From Methanimicrococcus sp. (lineage in GTDB: Archaea > Halobacteriota > Methanosarcinia > Methanosarcinales > Methanosarcinaceae): DNA of 5,329 bases. The position numbers and the translations under genes were made by a program. The DNA is taken from contig WRNK01000105.1 in the NCBI GenBank assembly GCA_009776675.1, positions 1 to 5,329 on the forward strand. Direction: 5' to 3'. This document shows, piece after piece, positions 1-4,294 of this stretch. Under the pieces are notes generated by a model. The model saw nothing but the letters and a program-made list of their open reading frames with translations, was not told the origin of the DNA and searched no databases. Numbering within the stretch: position 1 is the first letter of the stretch; each line of letters begins with the position of its first letter.

Positions 1-1
1 G

Positions 2-184
2 AATACATATGAAACAGGATTTAAAATGAAAAAAGCCGGCGTCGTTGAAGCCTTGGATCAATTGACCGAATCAGTTTATGTCAAACTGATGTGGCTTCTC
101 GGGCAAGGTTTTGATTATGAAAAAGTAAAGGAATTGATTGTCACTGAAATGAAAGGTGATATGTCATTGATGATTATTGATTGA
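2..184 (+). CDS. C-terminal end of an L-asparaginase / GatD-family protein (partial, 5' end outside window)
   Basis: The frame is open from the left edge to a TGA at 182-184 and gives the last 60 residues of a protein. The tail reads YETGFKMKKAGVVEALDQLT and is followed by a VKLMWLLGQ segment and a KELIVTEMKGD segment. This matches the recalled C-terminus of the asparaginase fold (Y-x-T-G-x-x-L-x-x-A-G-V, then a helix with KLMWxLG, then a short helix ending near G-E/D). Two families share this end: L-asparaginase (asparagine to aspartate plus ammonia) and GatD, the archaeal subunit that supplies ammonia for Glu-tRNA(Gln) amidation. The catalytic threonines lie in the missing N-terminal part, so the window cannot separate them. 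The usual acidic residue and DMT-like turn are replaced by LDQLTES, so the protein is somewhat divergent. A hairpin terminator follows six bases after the stop, so this gene probably ends its transcription unit. Confidence 0.72.
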   Translation, partial: NTYETGFKMKKAGVVEALDQLTESVYVKLMWLLGQGFDYEKVKELIVTEMKGDMSLMIID

Positions 185-189
185 TTTTT

Positions 190-228
190 GATTGAAGTTT
201 GATTAAATTTCAATCCTTTTCTTTTTTT
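190..228 (+). terminator. Hairpin plus T-tract terminator after the asparaginase-family gene
   Basis: Bases 190-200 (GATTGAAGTTT) can pair with 205-215 (AAATTTCAATC). This makes an 11-bp stem with a single G-U pair and a four-base loop. The stem is followed directly by CTTTTCTTTTTTT (216-228). It begins six bases after the TGA at 182-184. Archaeal termination depends mainly on the U-tract, so the T-run is the more reliable part and the hairpin is supporting evidence. Confidence 0.68.
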
Positions 229-389
229 GATTGTGTTGATTGTATCTGTTTGATTAATTGTGTGTTCTCATCATGACTTTTTTTGATTGTGTTGATTGTA
301 TCTGTTTGATTAATTGTGTGTTCTCATCACGACTTTTTTTGATTGTGTTGATTGTATCTGTTTGATTAATTGTGTGTTCTCATCACGAC
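222..389. repeat. Three tandem copies of a 56-bp repeat
   Basis: The copies are 222-277, 278-333 and 334-389. Each starts with seven T and continues GATTGTGTTGATTGTATC, then a TGATTAATTG block, and ends CTCATCAYGAC. By direct comparison the only difference is T at 274 against C at 330 and 386. A partial fourth T-tract (390-395) follows. The period is not a multiple of three and no reading frame runs through the array, so it is not coding. There are no unique spacers, so it is not a CRISPR array. Near identity points to recent duplication, for example by replication slippage. The array lies between a terminator and the next promoter. Its role is unknown; repeated T7 runs could act as extra terminators on the plus strand. 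Confidence 0.95.
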
Positions 390-410
390 TTTTTTATGAA
401 TATCGTCACC

Positions 411-419
411 TTTATATAA
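411..419 (+). promoter_or_regulatory. Archaeal TATA box for the small protein / symporter unit
   Basis: TTTATATAA at 411-419 is a close match to the archaeal TBP-binding box. Archaeal transcription usually starts about 22-27 bases downstream of the box, which puts the start near 440 and leaves a 5' leader of about 140 bases before the first gene at 581. No clear purine-rich BRE is seen just upstream (CGTCACC), so strength cannot be judged. A second weaker candidate is TATTATATG near 453-461. Confidence 0.55.
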
Positions 420-433
420 TGTCAGAATGTATC

Positions 434-470
434 ATGCTATGAGTTAACATGCTATTATATGTCATAGTAT
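434..470. promoter_or_regulatory. Inverted and direct repeat near the expected transcription start, possible operator
   Basis: ATGCTATGA (434-442) and TCATAGTAT (462-470) form an inverted repeat with one mismatch (G-U in RNA). CATGCTAT is also repeated directly at 433-440 and 448-455, fifteen bases apart. The group lies 15-50 bases downstream of the TATA box, where a bound repressor would block initiation. It could instead be a leader RNA hairpin with a 19-base loop. No regulator is identified. Confidence 0.35.
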
Positions 471-580
471 CTTCTGTATTGGATTTACAGATTGATTATG
501 GGTTTAATCATGTAACGATTTTAAGGTGAAATTAAAAAAATAAAAATAATGAAGAATCGAAACTTTGGAAATGATTTGAA

Positions 581-694
581 ATGTTGTACCTCGGAATGGC
601 CGACCCATTTGTTTGTGCTGCTTATCTTTTGTCCGTCTTGAGTGCGCTTTGGTGTATTTATTACGGGCTTCGCCATTGGAATGATCCCGATTAA
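581..694 (+). CDS. Symporter small accessory protein (37 residues, single membrane helix)
   Basis: This short gene encodes MLYLGMADPFVCAAYLLSVL followed by SALWCIYYGLRHWNDPD. A short N-terminal stretch with MADP leads into one hydrophobic helix at about residues 9-30, rich in Ala, Leu, Cys and Tyr. A charged cytoplasmic-type tail (RHWNDPD) follows. The pattern (G-M-x-D-P-x-V-x-x-A-Y-L-L, then a Y-G-x-x-x-W-N tail) is that of the small accessory proteins encoded just upstream of many sodium:solute symporters. Here the symporter starts 54 bases downstream on the same strand. A good ribosome binding site, GGAAATGAT at 567-575, lies five bases before the ATG, and a stop in frame at 572-574 excludes an earlier start. 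It probably binds or stabilises the transporter in the membrane; its exact function is not known to me. Met6 (596) is a less likely alternative start. Confidence 0.85.
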   Translation: MLYLGMADPFVCAAYLLSVLSALWCIYYGLRHWNDPD

Positions 695-737
695 ACGTAT
701 GGGCTAGTGTAAAAAAAATTTAATGATTTAAAATATC

Positions 738-744
738 GGGTGAT
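738..744 (+). promoter_or_regulatory. Ribosome binding site that sets the symporter start at 749
   Basis: GGGTGAT at 738-744 matches the GGAGGTGAT sequence complementary to the 3' end of archaeal 16S rRNA. It lies four bases before ATG 749. The in-frame GTG at 740 falls inside this site, so it cannot be served by it, which favours the ATG. Confidence 0.7.
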
Positions 745-748
745 TAAT

Positions 749-2317
749 ATGGCTTTTAACATGTCTACCTTTATTGTATTAGTAATAATATATCTCGGGA
801 TAACATTGGCTTTGGCTTGGTACGGATACAAAAAAACAAAAAATGCATCAGATTATATGGTTGCCGGCCGAAAAATGAATTCTTTAGTTCTGGCTCTTTC
901 TTACGGCGCCACGTTTATCAGCACATCAGCCATTATCGGATTTGGCGGCGTTGCAGCGAGTTATGGTGTGGGGCTTCAGTGGCTGGCTGCTTTGAATATT
1001 ATTGTCGGTGTTATCATCGCTTTCTTGGTTTTTGGTCCGAAAATGCGCAAAATGGGCAAGCAGCTTCATGCCGGCACTTTTCCGGAATTTATCGGCAAGC
1101 GCTTTGAATCGCGCAAACTTCAGTCTTGGGTTGGGCTCATGATTACACTCGCAATGCCGGTTTATGCAGCCGCCGTGCTTATTGGATCTTCCAGACTCAT
1201 TGAAACAACGGTTGGTATTCCATACACGACATCATTGTTGGTATTTACGGTAATTGTTGCTGTTTATGTGATCATCGGCGGTCTGATTTCTGTGATTTAC
1301 ACCGATGCATTCCAAGGCGGCCTTATGTTTATTGGTATGGCTATTTTGTTGGTTTTAACCTATGCTAAATTCGGCGGCATTATCGAGGCACACACCACCT
1401 TAACACTCCTTAATCCGGAATTGACGTCAATGCCGGCTTTTTGGTCTAACAGATGGTGGACGATGGTTTCATCATTAATTTTAGGCGTCGGTATCGGCAT
1501 TATTGCACAGCCGCAGCTTGCGGTTCGTTTAATGACCGCCAAAGATAATAAAACATTGAAGCGTGCTGTCTTAGCAGGCGGTCCGTTCATTTTCATGATG
1601 GCAGGCGTTGTTTATATTGTCGGTCCGTTGTCTAATATCTATTTCTTTCAAGAAACAGGACAACTTGCTGCAGCAGCTGTTGGCGGAAATTTGGATTTGA
1701 TCATTCCGACATACATTAACACTATGCCGGAAATTTTTGTTATGATTTTCATGCTGTGTATGCTTGCAGCAGCCATGTCAACCGCAGGCTCACAGTTCCA
1801 CACCATGGGGACAGCCGTCGGATACGATATGGTCGGCGACAGCACTTTATCTCACGAAAAAAAATCAGCACGCACAATTATGTTTACACGCGTTGGTATC
1901 GTGATTGCCATTATTATGGCATTGATTTGGGCATATTTCCTGCCGGAAAGTATCATTGCACGCGCGACCGCCTTTTTCATGGGGCTGTGTACATCTGCCC
2001 TCCTTCCGATGTATGCCGGCGGTTTATTTTGGAAAAAAATGACAAAAGCAGGAGCATATGCAAGTTTTGGGGTCGGATTCTTTGTCTCCATTTTCTGGTA
2101 TGTCTTTGTCCACACAGCTGAAGCGACTCCGATCGGCATTTGTCAACTCCTTTTTGGTCAGGCAACGTTGCTGTCAGGAACATGGATGTATGTGGATCCG
2201 ATTTTAATTGCGACACCGCTTTCAATCATCGCGGCGATTGTTGTCAGTTTGAAGACACAGCCGCCGTCTCAAAAATTAGTGGAAGGACTCTTTTCAAAAT
2301 CGGAAAGCGAAATTTAA
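749..2317 (+). CDS. Sodium:solute symporter family (SSS) transporter
   Basis: This 522-residue integral membrane protein couples uptake of a small organic solute to sodium entry. Its hydrophobic profile fits the 13-helix SSS plan, with helices near residues 8-24, 47-70, 77-95, 125-148, 158-181, 187-205, 239-254, 275-296, 328-356, 379-396, 402-424, 436-454 and 483-501 (counting from ATG 749). Family signatures are SDYMVAGRKM after helix 1, SYGATFISTSAIIGFGGVA in the first core helix, GTFPEFIGKRF in the loop after helix 3, and AAAMSTAGSQFHT in the helix that holds the sodium-coordinating Ser-Thr pair (about S344 and T345). The length is typical of PutP/PanF-like members. The substrate cannot be read from sequence: proline, pantothenate, carboxylates and betaines are all carried by relatives. 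The frame extends to a GTG at 740, but that codon lies inside the ribosome binding site. It is probably co-transcribed with the small accessory protein upstream. Confidence 0.9.
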   Translation: MAFNMSTFIVLVIIYLGITLALAWYGYKKTKNASDYMVAGRKMNSLVLALSYGATFISTSAIIGFGGVAASYGVGLQWLAALNIIVGVIIAFLVFGPKMRKMGKQLHAGTFPEFIGKRFESRKLQSWVGLMITLAMPVYAAAVLIGSSRLIETTVGIPYTTSLLVFTVIVAVYVIIGGLISVIYTDAFQGGLMFIGMAILLVLTYAKFGGIIEAHTTLTLLNPELTSMPAFWSNRWWTMVSSLILGVGIGIIAQPQLAVRLMTAKDNKTLKRAVLAGGPFIFMMAGVVYIVGPLSNIYFFQETGQLAAAAVGGNLDLIIPTYINTMPEIFVMIFMLCMLAAAMSTAGSQFHTMGTAVGYDMVGDSTLSHEKKSARTIMFTRVGIVIAIIMALIWAYFLPESIIARATAFFMGLCTSALLPMYAGGLFWKKMTKAGAYASFGVGFFVSIFWYVFVHTAEATPIGICQLLFGQATLLSGTWMYVDPILIATPLSIIAAIVVSLKTQPPSQKLVEGLFSKSESEI

Positions 2318-2353
2318 GCTTTCCAATTCTCTTTTTTTAATTTTTTCTTTTAG
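2302..2353 (+). terminator. Hairpin and T-rich terminator overlapping the symporter stop codon
   Basis: GGAAAGC (2302-2308) and GCTTTCC (2318-2324) form a perfect 7-bp stem. The nine-base loop (2309-2317) ends with the TAA stop. A T-rich stretch follows, with T7 at 2332-2338, then T6 and further T runs to about 2351. It ends the plus-strand unit before the converging gene on the other strand. The A-rich complement may also help end transcription arriving from the right, but the reverse strand there reads as A-runs, so that is weak. Confidence 0.75.
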
Positions 2354-2400
2354 ATTTTGGGTCATGAGAATAAAGAAACAGTTTCGCGTTAAAATCAAAA

Positions 2401-3000
2401 TTATGGAATGGCATAATTCTCATCAGCATTTAATGGTGAAAAGTATCCTTTAATACAATTTGGGTTAACAACGCATATCTGAATATGGGTTTTATCGTAA
2501 AATTCTGATCCTGGATAAATTTGTTCTCCTTCTATGAATAATCCCCTCACAGAATCAAAAGGCTTAAATTTTGAATCTTCGGTAAGTTTGTGGATTTGTT
2601 GAATGACAGCACAATCCAAATCGCGAAGTAATACATCATTTCCCTTTTTACCTCTGTTTTTTGGAATGTTTCTCTGCCCTAATCGAGATTCAAGAGTTTC
2701 ATAACCGATTTTTAAAAATTCTGCATATCGAATATCGGATAAATTTAAACAATAACCCAAATCAATTATTGCACCAATAACCCCGCAATTATCCTCATGT
2801 TTTTCTTTTGCCCATTCCAATGCTCTATTGTAATCATGTTCCCAAAAATAAATACCATGACCTAACCAATCATAAATATTTTTACTGATTTCTAAATTTT
2901 TCTTTTCATTCAAAACTTTATGATATGTGTCCTTTGAACAACCGTGAAATCCTAAAATAAAATGAGGTAATTTTGAATACATTTTACCATTCAATTCCAT
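2401..3000 (-). CDS. PARP-like ADP-ribosyltransferase-family protein, probable toxin of a two-gene unit
   Basis: This is a soluble protein of 199 residues, or 193 if it starts at the in-frame ATG at 2982. The motifs suggest an H-Y-E type ADP-ribosyltransferase fold: LGFHGCSKDT with His19 (strand 1), DWLGHGIYFWEHD with Tyr51 and the GxGIYF turn, then a helix ALEWAK. Near the C-terminus come FIEGEQIYPGSEF, with Glu157/Glu159 as candidate catalytic acids, and a THIQICVVNPNCIKGYF strand pair. I know this pattern (LGFHGC, DWLGxGIYFWE, THIQIC) from a widespread family of mostly uncharacterised bacterial and archaeal proteins. NAD-dependent modification of a host or phage target is inferred by fold. 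The start overlaps the upstream small gene by 17 bases; ATG 2982, one base after that gene's stop, is a plausible alternative with stop-start coupling. There is no strong ribosome binding site at either start. The gene is visibly more A+T-rich than the hdr genes, consistent with acquisition. Confidence 0.7.
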   Translation of the reverse strand: MELNGKMYSKLPHFILGFHGCSKDTYHKVLNEKKNLEISKNIYDWLGHGIYFWEHDYNRALEWAKEKHEDNCGVIGAIIDLGYCLNLSDIRYAEFLKIGYETLESRLGQRNIPKNRGKKGNDVLLRDLDCAVIQQIHKLTEDSKFKPFDSVRGLFIEGEQIYPGSEFYDKTHIQICVVNPNCIKGYFSPLNADENYAIP

Positions 3001-3145
3001 GCCTGATTATCTTTTTACCGTCTTGATCCAAAACTCCGGTTTCAATCAATATTTTTTTTGATTCTTCCGGTGTTTCTTTTTTGACAACATTTTCAAGGTA
3101 ATCTCTTAAAACTTTTTTGTGCTCTTCGATCATTGCAGTTTCCAT
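2984..3145 (-). CDS. Small protein upstream of the ADP-ribosyltransferase, candidate antitoxin (53 residues)
   Basis: The gene encodes METAMIEEHKKVLRDYLENV, continues VKKETPEESKKILIETGVL, and ends with DQDGKKIIRHGIEW. It is charged and probably mostly helical, with no membrane segment or cysteine. The part E-S-K-K-I-L-I-E-T-G-V-L-D-Q-D-G-K resembles the short 'L-x-x-x-G-I-x-x-x-x-G-x-L' tail that I recall in many small proteins encoded just before toxins of this type; that similarity is from memory. GGAAGGAT (3158-3151, reading down the minus strand) lies five bases before the ATG, and a TATA box lies 36-47 bases before it. Its stop at 2984-2986 falls inside the start of the next gene, so the two are translationally linked. 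The order (small protein first, overlapping enzyme second) is typical of toxin-antitoxin pairs. Neutralising activity is inferred, not shown. Confidence 0.68.
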   Translation of the reverse strand: METAMIEEHKKVLRDYLENVVKKETPEESKKILIETGVLDQDGKKIIRHGIEW

Positions 3146-3180
3146 AAAACATCCTTCCGGTAATGATCAATTTATCACTC

Positions 3181-3192
3181 TTTATATATAAA
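3181..3192 (-). promoter_or_regulatory. TATA box for the minus-strand two-gene unit
   Basis: TTTATATATAAA is a palindromic, near-ideal archaeal TATA element. On the minus strand initiation would fall near 3160, leaving a leader of about 15-20 bases that contains the GGAAGGAT ribosome binding site. An imperfect inverted motif, TGATCAATTTATCA (3164-3177), lies between the box and the gene and could be an autoregulatory operator; that is speculative. The box is symmetric, but nothing starts from it on the plus strand within 300 bases. Confidence 0.6.
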
Positions 3193-3227
3193 GAACATCA
3201 TTTTTCTCAAAACGAATTGTTTATATC

Positions 3228-3344
3228 TTAGATTCCCTCCGATTCATAAAAAGATGCAATGACTGCAATGCTTTCAATATTTTTCATGCCATGATTTTTA
3301 TCAAATTGACAAAGCTTGCCGCCTGCTGATCTGCCGCCACCCAT
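3228..3344 (-). pseudogene. Possible remnant of a short gene (38-residue frame, glycine-rich start)
   Basis: On the minus strand a frame from ATG 3344 reads MGGGRSAGGKLCQFDKNHGM and then KNIESIAVIASFYESEGI before a TAA at 3228-3230. The frame is open further upstream to about 3380 without a convincing start (arginine-rich, QRKRQRWRMLNK). In another frame just upstream, Gly/Asn-rich codons read GDNGKGNANGGAC. Local G+C is higher than in the surrounding gap. This would fit a decayed, frameshifted glycine-rich small protein. I recognise no family, there is no good ribosome binding site, and it could be chance. Confidence 0.22.
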
Positions 3345-3458
3345 TTTATTCAACATGCGCCACCGTTGGCGTTTCCTTTGCCATTGTCACCATTGCAGCT
3401 TCTGTTATTTAATGAGGGGATGGCTGTAATTTTGATACCAAAATTTTCTCTTTGTTGT

Positions 3459-3526
3459 TTTATTGTAAACCCTTAAAAACACCCTATTTATACTTCAAAT
3501 AAGTGTGTCATCTCTTTATTGTAAAC
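3459..3526. repeat. Duplicated 12-bp motif upstream of the hdr promoter
   Basis: TTTATTGTAAAC occurs at 3459-3470 and again at 3515-3526, in the same orientation, with 56 bp between starts. The second copy ends about 20 bases before the TTTATATATG box at 3548. The position just upstream of a TATA box fits an activator or TFB-assisting site. Confidence 0.45.
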
Positions 3527-3547
3527 TTTCAATTTTGAACGGCAGAG

Positions 3548-3557
3548 TTTATATATG
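3548..3557 (+). promoter_or_regulatory. Candidate TATA box for the hdrCBA operon
   Basis: TTTATATATG at 3548-3557 is the best archaeal TATA candidate before hdrC and predicts a start near 3573-3580, so a leader of about 165 bases. Other candidates are TATTTATAC (3485-3493) and GATATAAT (3593-3600). Long leaders are known for methanogenesis operons in Methanosarcinales. The choice among the boxes is uncertain. Confidence 0.42.
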
Positions 3558-3739
3558 TTTTCATAATTTTCACTATGTTCATAATTTATCATGATATAAT
3601 GTCTGATTCGAAATGGGTCTGCCTTTTCGATCAGGTTTTTAAACCATGTTTTGCCATATTCGGCTTGGCTTCTATTGATTATTTGTTTTCAAAAAGCCGG
3701 CTGTTTGACTTTTATTTCTAAATTAATAGAGGGAATTTC

Positions 3740-4261
3740 ATGACGGAAATCAGTTCATCTGAAATTGATAAAAACTTCTTAAACGAGATCAAAAAAGAAA
3801 AAGGACTGGAGAAGCTTCTTTTGTGCTTCAACTGTAATGGCTGCTCCACGGGATGTCCGATGAAGGACATTGAAAGCCGATTCGATATTAAAAAATTTAT
3901 TCGGATGGCCGGTCTTGGTATGAAAAATCAAATCATAAACGATCAGTATCTTTGGTATTGCACAACCTGCTACAAATGCCAGGAACGATGTCCAGAGGGT
4001 GTTTTAAATGTCGATACACTTTTAAAACTCCGCACAATAGCAGTTTCTGAAGGCATAATGCTTGCACCGCACCGCGATGTTGCAGACTTTGTGATCAAAA
4101 CAGGTCACGCCGTTCCGATTAATGATGCAAACAAAGCCAAAAGAATTGAGCTTGGTCTTTCCGAAGTGCCGCCGACAACGCATATGTATCCCGAAGCCTA
4201 TGAATCCGTTCTTAAAATTCTAAAGGCCTGCGAATTCGATAAACTGACGGAGAAGAAGTAA
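3740..4261 (+). CDS. hdrC: CoB-CoM heterodisulfide reductase subunit C (HdrC)
   Basis: HdrC is the small iron-sulfur subunit of the cytoplasmic heterodisulfide reductase. It passes electrons from the FAD subunit HdrA to HdrB, where CoM-S-S-CoB is reduced to the two thiols in the last step of methanogenesis. The 173 residues contain two [4Fe-4S] motifs of the form CxxCxxCxxxCP: Cys29, 32, 35, 39 (CFNCNGCSTGCP) and Cys74, 77, 80, 84 (CTTCYKCQERCP). All eight ligands are present. The HRDVADFVIKTGHAVP and PPTTHMYPEAYESVLKI stretches after the clusters are also typical. The length is close to the usual 180-190. ATG 3740 is supported by GAGGG at 3729-3733, six bases upstream. hdrB follows after 33 bases. 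The protein is soluble and has no membrane helix, which separates it from the HdrDE type. Confidence 0.94.
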   Translation: MTEISSSEIDKNFLNEIKKEKGLEKLLLCFNCNGCSTGCPMKDIESRFDIKKFIRMAGLGMKNQIINDQYLWYCTTCYKCQERCPEGVLNVDTLLKLRTIAVSEGIMLAPHRDVADFVIKTGHAVPINDANKAKRIELGLSEVPPTTHMYPEAYESVLKILKACEFDKLTEKK

Positions 4262-4294
4262 TTCGCCGCTTGAAATTTATCAGGAGTAATATTT

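Larger units (their letters stand above)
3146..3739. other. Intergenic region between the ADP-ribosyltransferase unit and hdrC
   Basis: About 590 bases separate two divergent units. From left to right the region holds the minus-strand promoter (3146-3192), the doubtful gene remnant (3228-3344), a locally G+C-richer patch (about 3320-3400), two copies of TTTATTGTAAAC (3459-3470 and 3515-3526), candidate TATA boxes for the hdr operon, and a long A+T-rich leader. I see no tRNA or rRNA gene, and no plus-strand frame with a convincing start and ribosome binding site. Confidence 0.6.

Noticed and set aside
222..389. CRISPR array
   Set aside because: The repeats are directly adjacent, with no unique spacers between them, and the unit has no typical CRISPR palindrome.
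549..641. Alternative 30-codon frame (MKNRNFGND...) with AAGGTGA upstream
   Set aside because: The AAGGTGA is about 20 bases before this ATG, too far, and the frame overlaps the convincing small accessory protein gene in a different frame.
817..1107. Second plus-strand frame inside the symporter gene
   Set aside because: Its product is rich in Cys, Arg and Trp with no family pattern, and the overlapping frame is a clear transporter.
1360..2225. Several minus-strand frames opposite the symporter
   Set aside because: They are shadows created by codon bias of the transporter; none has a ribosome binding site or recognisable motifs.
2401..3192. Insertion sequence or transposon carrying the two-gene unit
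   Set aside because: I found no transposase, terminal inverted repeats or target-site duplication around the pair, so transfer is suggested only by composition.
3270..3305. Short plus-strand frame (MTAMLSIFFMP)
   Set aside because: Only 11 codons, no ribosome binding site, no promoter at suitable distance.
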